Of a stretch of 64,000 bases of DNA, positions 34,470 through 43,423 are shown piece by piece (within the stretch, counting starts at the first letter, position 1; each line of letters opens with the position of its first letter). The stretch lies in contig CAZCFM010000001.1 of the NCBI GenBank assembly GCA_964497855.1, forward strand, positions 1-64,000, read 5' to 3'. A model generated the notes under the pieces. That model searched no databases, was not told the DNA's origin, and was given only the letters and a program-made list of their open reading frames with translations. Source of the stretch: CAYLNG01 sp964497855 (GTDB taxonomy: Bacteria > Verrucomicrobiota > Kiritimatiellia > SS1-B-03-39 > UBA6053). The position numbers and the translations under genes were made by a program.

Positions 34470-35638
34470 TACATGCCTGCCAACAGTTCCGGGATGACGC
34501 GGGCCATCATCTGCTCCAAGCCGGAACGGTCCACATCTGTGGGCACAGCGGCGATGACCGCGCGCGCGAGGCGCTGGGGTTCCACGGAAAGGGCGTTCGC
34601 AAAAAAGAATAACGTTTCACCGGAAAACGCATAGGACTGTTTGATCAGTTCGTCGGCCACATCGGGGTGCAGTCGCAGCGCGGCGGCGTCTTTCCAGACC
34701 AGGCGGGTGGTTTTGGCCAGCGTGGCATCAAGGGTCCCACTGACATGCAGCGTTCCCTGCATGGATTGATGGGCGGTTTGGGTTGTGAGGTCCCCGGTGG
34801 CTTTAACATACGCTGGCGTTGTTTCGCTGGTGCGGGCGGAGGTTTCGCCGCTCACTTCACTGATACGGCGGCAGACCTCGACACTGGGGCGGGTGGACTC
34901 TTCGTAGGTCGCGTCGCTGATGGGTGTGGTGAGTTCCGTGGATTGTTTGGAGGCGTTTCCGGTTGCCGCGGACAACCGGGTCGTCGCATTCAGGCTCGGA
35001 TCCAGCGACTCGCGGGAGGTCGCTTCGCTCATCGGTGCCGTGAGTTCGGTCGATTGCCCGGTTGCGTTCGACGTGGAGTGGAGCGATTGTTCGCTGAACG
35101 TAGAGGTCACTTCCGAAAATCGGGAACTGGCCTCCAGGCTGGGTTCGAGGGATTGCTCCGTGGTCGCATCGGTCATGGGCGCGGTGAGATCCGTGGCCTG
35201 GGTGGTGGCCTCGCTGCTGCCCTCACTGCTTTGCTCTGTGACCTTGGATACCGTCTCCAGACTGGGTTCAATGGATTTCTCCGTGGTTGCCTGAGTGAGC
35301 GGAACCGTGCGCTCGGTGCTCTGACCGGTCGCGTGTGTGGTCGCGTCGCTGACGGGCGCGGTGACGTCAATCGAGCGCTCGGAACTGCGGTCACTGAAAT
35401 CAAGCGTGGGCCGGGTCGAGTGTTCGTAGGATTTCCGGCTGACAGCGGCGGAATGATTCGCGGTGACCTCCGTCCCCTCGCTCAGTTGCTCCGCGGAAAC
35501 TTTCACGCTTTTGCGGTAGGTGATATCCATGGAATGTGCGGTGGTCTGACCGGAAAAGGTAAATGGTCCCGCGAAAACAATGTGGGCACAGAGGCCCCCA
35601 CAAAACAGGAAACAGTGGAAGCAGAATTGTGTGCGCAT
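34469..35638 (-). CDS. Exported Ser/Thr-rich repeat protein
   Basis: Predicted 389-residue exported protein with a signal peptide (about 1-23). Residues about 90-275 are built from roughly five imperfect repeats of 20-48 residues, each marked by a T-(A/T)-P-x-(S/T)-(D/E)-A-T core (for example TAPVSDATT, TAPMTDATT, TAPMSEATS, TTPISDATY), with Ser/Thr and acidic residues throughout and EPSLE-type blocks. The C-terminal 90 residues form a helical domain (HPDVADELIKQSYAFSG). It is the first gene of a two-gene coupled unit with the DUF4105 protein. It could be a surface fibre or glycosylated stalk; no family is recognised. Confidence 0.62.
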   Translation of the reverse strand: MRTQFCFHCFLFCGGLCAHIVFAGPFTFSGQTTAHSMDITYRKSVKVSAEQLSEGTEVTANHSAAVSRKSYEHSTRPTLDFSDRSSERSIDVTAPVSDATTHATGQSTERTVPLTQATTEKSIEPSLETVSKVTEQSSEGSSEATTQATDLTAPMTDATTEQSLEPSLEASSRFSEVTSTFSEQSLHSTSNATGQSTELTAPMSEATSRESLDPSLNATTRLSAATGNASKQSTELTTPISDATYEESTRPSVEVCRRISEVSGETSARTSETTPAYVKATGDLTTQTAHQSMQGTLHVSGTLDATLAKTTRLVWKDAAALRLHPDVADELIKQSYAFSGETLFFFANALSVEPQRLARAVIAAVPTDVDRSGLEQMMARVIPELLAGM

Positions 35639-35704
35639 GACCCGAAAGGCTGAGGAAAGAGTCCGGGCCTGTCAACGTTAATTGAAACATGCCGCAATCA
35701 ATCT

Positions 35705-35746
35705 GGAACCAGAAACTTTTCCTCTTCAACCAGAAACCAGAAACCC
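35705..35746. repeat. Tandem heptamers, GGTTTC class, reverse strand
   Basis: Six consecutive 7-bp units, including GGAACCA, GAAACCA and GAAACCC, end 7 bp before the polA stop codon on the minus strand. They are the reverse complement of the TGGTTTC-type units at 7224-7272 and 10434-10468. Confidence 0.75.
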
Positions 35747-35753
35747 GCCCCCT

Positions 35754-38552
35754 CTAGTGTGCGTCGAGCCAGTTGTGGCCGGTGCCGGTGTCGACGACGA
35801 CGGGGATGGACAGGGGCATCGCCTCCTCCATCTCGCGGCGAATCATCGGTATCAACGTGTCGGCCTCGTCGTCGCGAAGATCAAACACCAGTTCGTCGTG
35901 TACCTGCAACAGCAGGCGCGTCTGGATGCCGTCTTTCCGCAGAAGCTGATCCACGCGGATCATGGCGAGTTTGATCATGTCGGCGGCGCTGCCCTGTATC
36001 GGCGAATTGATGGCCGTGCGTTCGGCGGCCTGACGAAGGGTGTTGTTGCGCGACGTGATGTCGCGGATATAACGCCGCCTCCCGCCGAGGGTCTCGGTGT
36101 AGCCCAGGGTTCGCGCATCCTCCACGACCCGGTCCATGTAGGTTTTTACGCCGGGATACTGCTGGAAATACGCTTTGATGATTTCAGAGGCCTCGTCGCG
36201 GGGAATGGCGAGTCGTTGGGATAGCCCAAACGCGCTGATGCCGTAAATGATGCCGAAATTGACCATTTTGGCTTTTCGGCGCATCTCGGAACTGACGTCT
36301 GCGAGCTCGACGCCGTACACGCGCGCCGCCGTGGCCGCATGAATGTCGAGTCCCTCCGCAAAGGCCGCCAACATGCCGGGATCGCCACTGAGGTGCGCCA
36401 TGATGCGCAGTTCGATCTGCGAATAGTCGGCGGCCAGCAGTTTCCAGCCCTCCCCGCGCGCCACAAAGGCCCGACGGATTTCGCGCCCGCGTTCGCTGCG
36501 GATCGGAATGTTCTGAAGATTGGGGTCGATGGACGACAGGCGTCCGGTGGCGGCGCCGTTCTGCATGTAGCGGGTGTGAACGCGGCCCGTTTTGGCGCTG
36601 ACCTGTCGTGGCAGGGCATCAACGTAGGTGGATTTCAACTTTCCGACTTCGCGGTGTTCGAGGATGGCGTCCACGATCGGATGCGCGCCGACAAGCGTCT
36701 GCAAGGTCTGTTCGTCGGTGCTGTATTGCCCGGTTTTGGTCTTTTTGGCCTTTTCGGCGAGTTTGAGTTTATCAAAAAGAATCACGCCAAGTTGTTTGGG
36801 ACTGTTCAGGTTGAAATCCTCGTCTGCCAACTCGCGCACCTGCAGCTCGACTTCCGCGAGCCGGGCGCCGAGTTCTTTGCTCAGAGCCTCCAGCGCGGGC
36901 ACATCGAGGGCAATCCCCTCGTGTTCCATGCGGGTGAGCACGGGCAACAACGGCATTTCGATTTTTTCAAACACCGCACGCTGACCGCTCTGATCCAGCC
37001 GGGGCATCAGGGTTTCATAGAGGCGCAGGGTTACATCGGCGTCTTCCACGGCGTAATCGGTGAGCAGTTCCGGCGCGACATCGCGCATGGTGCGCTGTTC
37101 GCGGCCTTTGGGGCCGATGAGGTCGCTGATGGGAATGGGCTGGTATCCGAGCAGCGAAACGGCGAGAGCATCCATGCCGTGCCGCTGGTCGGGATCGAGC
37201 AGGAAGTGGGCGATCATGGTGTCGGCAAAGGGTCCCTTCACTTCCAGTCCGTGGGAGAGAAGGACGGCCAGATCAAACTTGAGATTGTGTCCGATTTTCA
37301 GGAGGGATTCGTCTTCGAGCACGGGCCGCAGGGCCGCGAGCAGTTCCGCTTCGGTTTCGGGCGTCACGGCCACCAGCCAGCCGCGTCCGGGCTTGTCGGC
37401 AAGGGCGATGGCCACGATTTCGGTGTCGAGGACATCGAGTCCGGTGGTTTCCAGGTCAAAACAGAAACGTTCGGCATGGCGCAGCGCCTTCAACACCTCC
37501 GGCAAGGCCGCGGCGGAATCGATGCGACAGTAGTCGTGCGGGACATCGGCAAGGCGTTTGAGGTCGGAGGGCGGCGGCAGAAGCGCTTCGGGAGTCGTAT
37601 CAGCAAACAAATCGCCCTGCACGGGTTCGGGCGCGGGCGCGGCGGCCACGCGAGGCAGGTGAAACGCATCGCCGAACAGGCGACGTCCCATGGAGGAGAA
37701 TTCAAACTCGGCGAGAAGGGCGCGCAGGTTGGGGTCGTCGCGTTCGCCGCGGCGCAGGTCTTCGGGCGCGAGGTCCAATGCGACCGCACAGTTGATTTCG
37801 GCCAAACGACGGCAGAGACGGGCCTGTTCGGCGAACTCCAGCAGCTTTTCGCCGACTTTGCCTTTCACGTCGCCGGAATGGGCGAGCAGATTTTCGAGGT
37901 TGTCGTATTCTGCAATCAGTTTTTGCGCGGTTTTGGGACCCACGCCGGGAACGCCGGGAATGTTGTCGGAACTATCCCCCATGAGGGCCAGGATGTCGAT
38001 GACCTGTTCCGGACGTTGAATGCCCCAATGCGCCTGCACTTCGGCGGGGCCCATGATTTCGACCTCGTTGCCCTGACGTCCGGGTTTGTAGACGCGGGTG
38101 TGTTCGTCGACGAGCTGGCCGAAATCCTTGTCGGGGGTCACCATGTAAATTTCGGAGAAGCCCTCTTTCTCCGCGCGTCGGGCGAGCGTTCCGATGATGT
38201 CATCGGCCTCGGCACCGTCCTGTTCAAGCACGGGAATGCGGAAAGCGGCGAGCAGGCGTTTGACGTCGGGAATGGCGGCCCCGATATCCTCGGGCATGGC
38301 ATCGCGCTGGCCTTTGTAGTCGGGATAGAGTTCGTGGCGTGGCGTGGGCGCGTGGGTGTCGAACGCCACCGCGATGTGGGTGGGGCGGCGGTTGTCCAGC
38401 AGGTCCAGCAGGGTGTTGGTGAAACCGTAGATGGCGGAGGTGTTGCGGCCTCTGGAATTGAGGATGGGGCGGGTCACAAACGCGAAATGCGCGCGATAGA
38501 CCAGCGCCATGCCGTCAAGCAGGTAGAGGATGCGTGGGGAGGATGACTGCAT
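35754..38552 (-). CDS. polA: DNA polymerase I
   Basis: Predicted 932-residue polymerase for Okazaki-fragment processing and repair. The 5' nuclease domain begins at YLLDGMALVYRAHFAF; the 3'-5' proofreading domain retains CFDLETTGLD, so it is likely active; the polymerase has motif A DYSQIELRIMAHLSGD, the O-helix KMVNFGIIYGIS and motif C LLQVHDELVFDL. Length is normal. The ATG at 38552 is chosen because family sequence starts there. It is 12 bp downstream of the zinc-ribbon gene on the same strand. Confidence 0.95.
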   Translation of the reverse strand: MQSSSPRILYLLDGMALVYRAHFAFVTRPILNSRGRNTSAIYGFTNTLLDLLDNRRPTHIAVAFDTHAPTPRHELYPDYKGQRDAMPEDIGAAIPDVKRLLAAFRIPVLEQDGAEADDIIGTLARRAEKEGFSEIYMVTPDKDFGQLVDEHTRVYKPGRQGNEVEIMGPAEVQAHWGIQRPEQVIDILALMGDSSDNIPGVPGVGPKTAQKLIAEYDNLENLLAHSGDVKGKVGEKLLEFAEQARLCRRLAEINCAVALDLAPEDLRRGERDDPNLRALLAEFEFSSMGRRLFGDAFHLPRVAAAPAPEPVQGDLFADTTPEALLPPPSDLKRLADVPHDYCRIDSAAALPEVLKALRHAERFCFDLETTGLDVLDTEIVAIALADKPGRGWLVAVTPETEAELLAALRPVLEDESLLKIGHNLKFDLAVLLSHGLEVKGPFADTMIAHFLLDPDQRHGMDALAVSLLGYQPIPISDLIGPKGREQRTMRDVAPELLTDYAVEDADVTLRLYETLMPRLDQSGQRAVFEKIEMPLLPVLTRMEHEGIALDVPALEALSKELGARLAEVELQVRELADEDFNLNSPKQLGVILFDKLKLAEKAKKTKTGQYSTDEQTLQTLVGAHPIVDAILEHREVGKLKSTYVDALPRQVSAKTGRVHTRYMQNGAATGRLSSIDPNLQNIPIRSERGREIRRAFVARGEGWKLLAADYSQIELRIMAHLSGDPGMLAAFAEGLDIHAATAARVYGVELADVSSEMRRKAKMVNFGIIYGISAFGLSQRLAIPRDEASEIIKAYFQQYPGVKTYMDRVVEDARTLGYTETLGGRRRYIRDITSRNNTLRQAAERTAINSPIQGSAADMIKLAMIRVDQLLRKDGIQTRLLLQVHDELVFDLRDDEADTLIPMIRREMEEAMPLSIPVVVDTGTGHNWLDAH

Positions 38553-38563
38553 GCGGAATTCCT

Positions 38564-39292
38564 TCAGCCTTCGTACAGGAAGCGGCCACAATGACTGCAG
38601 GTGACCCATTTCTGGAGGGCGTGGGCGTCGTGAATGTGTTGCGGGGTCAGGCGCATGTGGCAGCCGCCGCAGCTTTGGTTGCGGATTGGGACCACAACGG
38701 CATCCTGTTTGCTCTGGAGCTGGGCCATGTAGCGCTGAAGAACCTCGGGCTCGACGCGGGCGGCAAGGGCCTCTCGTTCCTGCTTGATGTCGGCAAACGT
38801 TTCGCGGATCAGCGACAGGCGGTCGTCGAGGGCCTTGGCCTCCCCGGCGACCACGGTGTCGGCCTGGCCGCGTTCGACTTTGGCGGCGGCGACCTCCACA
38901 CGCTGCGTTTCCAGTCGTTCCATTTCCTCCAGCTCCCGGTCCTCCGCGGCGCGAATTTTTTCATTGGCCGTGGCGATTTCATTTTCGAGGGCGCGGTACA
39001 CATCGTTCGATTTCACATCCATTTGCTGGTTGCGGTAGCGGACGATCTGCTCGCGCATGGACTGGATGTCGAGTTCAACCTGCTTGATGGCCGATTCGCA
39101 GGAACGAAGAGAGTCGGTCGCGCTTTTTTCCCGGGCTTTGGCACCGGCGGCTTTTTCCTCGAGACGCGTTTTGCGTTCGGGGATTCCCTGCGCCTCGCGT
39201 TTGAGCTGGAGGAGGGTCAGATCTTTGGTTTGTAGGTCCAGCAGTTGCTGTAGAGATGCCTGAATCACGGTGATTCCTTTCCGGTTTTCCAT
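38564..39292 (-). CDS. Coiled-coil protein with C4 zinc ribbon
   Basis: Predicted 242-residue cytoplasmic protein of the CT398/DUF164 type. Residues about 10-180 are heptad-rich coiled coil, and the end carries a four-Cys zinc ribbon, CGGCHM and CSHCGRFLY. Relatives are linked to gene expression or flagellar systems, but the function here is unknown. It lies directly before polA and is probably co-transcribed with it. It diverges from the nucleotidase gene with only 61 bp between starts. Confidence 0.8.
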   Translation of the reverse strand: MENRKGITVIQASLQQLLDLQTKDLTLLQLKREAQGIPERKTRLEEKAAGAKAREKSATDSLRSCESAIKQVELDIQSMREQIVRYRNQQMDVKSNDVYRALENEIATANEKIRAAEDRELEEMERLETQRVEVAAAKVERGQADTVVAGEAKALDDRLSLIRETFADIKQEREALAARVEPEVLQRYMAQLQSKQDAVVVPIRNQSCGGCHMRLTPQHIHDAHALQKWVTCSHCGRFLYEG

Positions 39293-39353
39293 TGCAAGGG
39301 TGAGTGCGTCACACTATGCCTGTAGACCCCAACCCTCCGCAAGCACCAATCTC

Positions 39354-40328
39354 GTGAAACCCGCCGAACTTCTTCCCTCCCTCCTGCAGGCCGTCGGCCT
39401 GGCCGCCCTCTGTTGCGAACGCATCGCCCGCGAACTCGCGCATGATGACCAACAGGCCAAAGCCGACTTTTCCCCCGTCACCATTGCCGATTACGCGAGT
39501 CAGGCCCTTATTCTTCAGCATCTCGCCCGCCTCAGTCCCGACATCGGCGTGGTGGCGGAAGAGGCGTCCGACATCCTGCGCGATCAACCGGACATGATCG
39601 AACGCATCGCCTCCTTCACCCAGGTTTTCGATCCGGAGGTCAACGCCCTCAACCTGCTCACCCTTCTGGATCGAGGCAACCATCCAGGCGGCGGCGGACG
39701 TTTCTGGACGCTGGACCCCATCGACGGAACGAAAGGTTACCTGCGCGGCGGACAATACGCCATTGCCCTGGCTCTGGTCGAGGACGGACGCCCCCGTCTC
39801 GGCGTGCTGGGCTGTCCGCGCTACGGAACTCCCGGCGGAAGCTTTTTCAGCGGTGGACTGGACCTGCCCGCCCTGCGCTGGGACAGTGATGCCAAACACG
39901 CAAGCCCGATCCGGGTTTGCGCCGACCTTCCGCGAGCCGAAACCAAACTCTGTGAATCCATCGAAAGCAGCCACACGGCTCACGACCGCTCCGCGACGGT
40001 GATTTCCGCGCTGGGCATGTCCTGCGACGTGCTGCGCATGGACAGTCAGGCGAAATACGCGGCGGTGGCCTGCGGAGACGCCGCCCTCTATTTGCGTTTG
40101 CCCGTGAAACGTGGATACCGCGAAAAAATTTGGGATCATGCGGCCGGGGTTGCCGTGATTGAAGCCGCAGGGGGACGCGTGACGGACCTGAATGGCAAGA
40201 CTCTTGATTTCGGACGCGGGGACAGTCTCGAATGCAACCGGGGCGTTCTTGCGAGCAACGGAACGCTGCACGCGGAGGCCCTGGCCGCAGCGCTGGCCCA
40301 CACTCCGCTGGAAGGACGCTGGGAGTAG
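39354..40328 (+). CDS. 3'(2'),5'-bisphosphate nucleotidase-like phosphatase
   Basis: Predicted 324-residue inositol-monophosphatase-superfamily enzyme, closest in layout to the Hal2/BPNT branch that removes the 3' phosphate from PAP during sulfate assimilation. Metal site residues are visible: EEAS (near 67), the DPIDGTKGYLRGGQ block (about 123-136) and WDHAAGVAVIEAAGG (about 261-275). GTG at 39354 is chosen because homology-like sequence begins there; the upstream frame overlaps the divergent gene. tadA follows after 3 bp. Confidence 0.8.
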   Translation: MKPAELLPSLLQAVGLAALCCERIARELAHDDQQAKADFSPVTIADYASQALILQHLARLSPDIGVVAEEASDILRDQPDMIERIASFTQVFDPEVNALNLLTLLDRGNHPGGGGRFWTLDPIDGTKGYLRGGQYAIALALVEDGRPRLGVLGCPRYGTPGGSFFSGGLDLPALRWDSDAKHASPIRVCADLPRAETKLCESIESSHTAHDRSATVISALGMSCDVLRMDSQAKYAAVACGDAALYLRLPVKRGYREKIWDHAAGVAVIEAAGGRVTDLNGKTLDFGRGDSLECNRGVLASNGTLHAEALAAALAHTPLEGRWE

Positions 40329-40331
40329 GCC

Positions 40332-40814
40332 ATGGACTTTGATACCCTCTACATGCGGATGGCCCAGCGCGAGGCGCGGACGGCGGCGGAGGCGGGCGAA
40401 GTTCCCGTGGGAGCCATCATCGTTCATCCCGAAAAAGGCATCGTCGGCAAGGCCCACAATCAGGTGGAATTGCTCAAAGACGCCACGGCACACGCGGAAA
40501 TTCTCGCAATCACCCAGGCCTGTCAGGCGCTTGGGGACTGGCGCCTCGAAAACTGCACGCTCTACGTGACCAAAGAACCCTGCCCGATGTGCGCGGGGGC
40601 GATTGTGTTCAGCCGCATTCTCAAAGTCGTGTGGGGCGTGTCGGATCCGGATCGCGGGGGCCAGAGTTTTTTTGGAATCCTGGACAGTTCGTCGATGTAT
40701 CACCGCGTGCTGTGTCAGCCAGGAGTGCTGGAAGAGGAATGCCGGGCGGATTTTCTGGAGTTTTTCCGTTCGGTCAGGGCCAGACCACCCGGAAAACCCG
40801 GTGGGGCGAACTGA
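40332..40814 (+). CDS. tadA: tRNA-specific adenosine deaminase
   Basis: Predicted 160-residue cytidine-deaminase-fold enzyme that makes inosine at the tRNA-Arg wobble position. The zinc site is intact: HAE (near residue 55) with the catalytic Glu, and PCPMCAGAIVFSR (about 83-95). Length fits TadA rather than guanine deaminase. Its last 41 bp overlap the end of the convergent membrane protein gene. Confidence 0.88.
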   Translation: MDFDTLYMRMAQREARTAAEAGEVPVGAIIVHPEKGIVGKAHNQVELLKDATAHAEILAITQACQALGDWRLENCTLYVTKEPCPMCAGAIVFSRILKVVWGVSDPDRGGQSFFGILDSSSMYHRVLCQPGVLEEECRADFLEFFRSVRARPPGKPGGAN

Positions 40815-42363
40815 AGCCCGTGATGGGTTCGAGTCGGGGCGCAGCTTCGGCGAGGGTGAGAGAGTCGATCAGTTTGTCCTGGCCCACTTCGGCAAAATGA
40901 ATCAGGTCGATCTTGCGAAGGCGGAGATAATCGATCATGCGCTCCGGGCGAATCTCCCCGTTGCTATATTTGACGCGGTGGATGTCCCAGTCGGTTTCGC
41001 CGCGCAGGCCATAGACATTGTTTTTGCCAGCGATAAGAAAGAGCCCGGGGAGGTCAGTGAGAAGGCGGGCCGCGCGGTCCTCCGGCGGAAGGTTGGCGAA
41101 GGCGTCCACTACCGCATGAATGCGCTCGGTCTCGATGCTGTTTTTGTTCGTTGCGCTATGAAAGGCGTTGGGAATTTGCACGATGCCCAGGACAATTGCG
41201 GCGGTCAGCAACCAGGCCTTCCGACTGGAGCCCAAGGGGCGCGGATGCTGTTGCAGCCAGCGGAAAAGAACATAGACCGGTCCGAGGACGGCGAAGGGGA
41301 AGAGCAAGGGTGTGAGGATGCGGAGGGATTCCTCAAAACTCTGCACGCCGGTGATAAAACTCCCGATCGAGAGGAAAACCACCATGCCCACCACCAGAGG
41401 CAACCAGAGGAAAGGTGTTGATTTATGCCGGTTGATGACGCTGCTGACACCGATGCCCAGCGGCCAAAGCAATCCGGCAAAGACGCCGAGACCCAGCGGA
41501 TCCAGAATCAAAATGCCAAATCCCCGCAGGATGCGGACGAATGGCGAAACCTGCGGTGTGGGGGACAAGCTGCGTGGCGCACCAAGAATCCACTCGGCAT
41601 CCGGACCCGGCAAAATGGCGGTGGAACGGGTCAGGGCCAGGTTTCGGTCGATCATGGGCCAAAGCAACATGGCCAGCATCAGCAGTCCGCCCATGGCCAT
41701 TCCGACCAGCGGCATGCCTTTGGCCCTGGCCGCAGAGTCGAAAAACGAGAGAATCAACAGATAGAGGGCCAGCAAAACCCAGATCAGCGCCAGTTCCAGA
41801 CGGATGTAGGCGGCCAAGCCAATAAACAAAGCCGAAAAAAAGATACGGCCCGGCACATTTTTTTCCAGGGAGGAAACAAAAAAGACCACGCCCCACATGA
41901 CAAGTCCCATGCCCATCGCCACGGAAGGATCGGGGGAAAAGGCGTAGTGCAAGGTGCCCAGGCTGCCAAAACCAATCACCGTCATCAGTGCGAAACCGCG
42001 CAAAGGAAAAATGTGTCGGCAAAGCGAATACACACCGCCCAGGGTGGCCACAATGCCGCAGAGGCTCAACCAGACGCCGGCGCGGGCGGCATCGCCGGTG
42101 GCGGCGGAAACCAGGGCCACCAGATAGCGGGTGAGCACATGCGCGCCGAAAACCTGCGGCGTGTTCGGAATCACCGCGTAGTTGCGAAAATCTCCCCGCA
42201 ACGCTTCAATGTACCCCGCATCCAGAATAGACTGCTCGCTGGGTGGCGGGTTCCAGTTCGCGCCGGGCAGCAAACGGGTGAGCCCAAAAACAAACAAACC
42301 CAAGGCAAAGGCGATCCAAACCAGCGGGGCATTGCGGAGAGCGACAATCCAGCGCCGAAGCAT
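40774..42363 (-). CDS. Polytopic membrane protein, GT39/GT83-like
   Basis: Predicted 529-residue inner-membrane protein with about ten to twelve helices followed by a soluble C-terminal domain of about 100 residues. The overall form (early loop with acidic residues, then many helices) recalls polyprenyl-sugar glycosyltransferases, but I do not see a decisive motif. Its ATG overlaps the stop of the SH3b gene as TGATG, so the two are coupled. The 3' end overlaps tadA convergently by 41 bp. Confidence 0.6.
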   Translation of the reverse strand: MLRRWIVALRNAPLVWIAFALGLFVFGLTRLLPGANWNPPPSEQSILDAGYIEALRGDFRNYAVIPNTPQVFGAHVLTRYLVALVSAATGDAARAGVWLSLCGIVATLGGVYSLCRHIFPLRGFALMTVIGFGSLGTLHYAFSPDPSVAMGMGLVMWGVVFFVSSLEKNVPGRIFFSALFIGLAAYIRLELALIWVLLALYLLILSFFDSAARAKGMPLVGMAMGGLLMLAMLLWPMIDRNLALTRSTAILPGPDAEWILGAPRSLSPTPQVSPFVRILRGFGILILDPLGLGVFAGLLWPLGIGVSSVINRHKSTPFLWLPLVVGMVVFLSIGSFITGVQSFEESLRILTPLLFPFAVLGPVYVLFRWLQQHPRPLGSSRKAWLLTAAIVLGIVQIPNAFHSATNKNSIETERIHAVVDAFANLPPEDRAARLLTDLPGLFLIAGKNNVYGLRGETDWDIHRVKYSNGEIRPERMIDYLRLRKIDLIHFAEVGQDKLIDSLTLAEAAPRLEPITGFSSPHRVFRVVWP

Positions 42364-43253
42364 CAGGGAGCCTCCTCGAGGGCTTCTGTGGATTCAACCT
42401 GTGTCACGGGCAGTCGCTGCCCTGTCACCCAAAAGTCACGGCCTTTGACCAACACATGTTTTCCGGACAGCGCGCGAAGGACTTCGTCGTTCCCCCGCAG
42501 ATAGGCGAGCGATTTTTCGCTGCGGTCGGATTCCAGTTGCACAAGCAGAAACCGGCTGGGACTGTTGCCGGCAAGAAGGTAGGATTTGACATATCCGCGA
42601 CGCACGGAGGCCGTGCCCTGTCCGCTGAGGGGAACCAGACGCAAATCCTCCGGCGGCACAACGGTTGGGGTGGGTGTGGGGACGACCGGAATTTCGATGA
42701 TGCGTTCAATCGTCCGAATTTCCACGACAGGCTCGGACGTGGGCGGAGGGGTTGGCAGGGGCGTGGGAACCGGCGTGGGTTCGGGCACGGGCTGAACGAC
42801 GCTTTCCGCTTCGCTCCAATTCTCCATGCCCTGCAGGAAGGACTGGTTGATCCACAGCGTCACCGCATCTGTCGCGCGAATGCGGCGCCATTCATCGCGC
42901 ACTTCAAGAACCTCCACCGCGTCCCCCCGTTTGAGTTGCCCCAGCGAGGAGTGATTGGTCCCGGGCCCTGCGCGCATATTGAGCACGGGGGAACGGACCT
43001 CTTTGTCTTCAAACAGCAACGGGGAAAAAACCCACACGACAAACTCGGCGGGTGGTCGGACCCGCACCCACTCTCCCTGTTTTTCCAGCGCTTGCAGGGT
43101 TTCCCCATAATTCACCGCGCCCACAACATCACTTTCCAGGCCCGGAAGGTTGCGAAGATTGACGCGATCGCCCACAACGGTGACGGGAAGCGCTTCCGCC
43201 AGTGCGGAGCGGGACAGAAGACTCAGACAGAGAAACATCAGGGCAGTTTTCAT
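42363..43253 (-). CDS. Exported tandem SH3b-domain protein
   Basis: Predicted 296-residue exported protein. A signal peptide (about 1-19) is followed by two bacterial SH3 domains (VNLRNLPGLESDVVGAVNYG near 31-50 and LNMRAGPGTNHSSLGQLKRG near 90-110), a proline-rich linker of about 55 residues with PTPVPTPLPTPPP, and a C-terminal domain of about 90 residues. SH3b domains often bind peptidoglycan. It is coupled to the polytopic membrane protein downstream. Confidence 0.75.
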   Translation of the reverse strand: MKTALMFLCLSLLSRSALAEALPVTVVGDRVNLRNLPGLESDVVGAVNYGETLQALEKQGEWVRVRPPAEFVVWVFSPLLFEDKEVRSPVLNMRAGPGTNHSSLGQLKRGDAVEVLEVRDEWRRIRATDAVTLWINQSFLQGMENWSEAESVVQPVPEPTPVPTPLPTPPPTSEPVVEIRTIERIIEIPVVPTPTPTVVPPEDLRLVPLSGQGTASVRRGYVKSYLLAGNSPSRFLLVQLESDRSEKSLAYLRGNDEVLRALSGKHVLVKGRDFWVTGQRLPVTQVESTEALEEAP

Positions 43254-43423
43254 GGTCGTTACGTTTTAGCCAAGAGCTTTGAAAATGTCAGCCCTTTTCC
43301 GGCTTTTGTTTGCAGGATTGCAGGAGGGAGCTTCGCTCCGGCGTCAGGGTTCCCACACGGAGGCGGATTCGGGGGGCGGCCCGGCTTTTGGTTACCAATG
43401 TGGCGTTGTTTGGTCTTGGTCGT

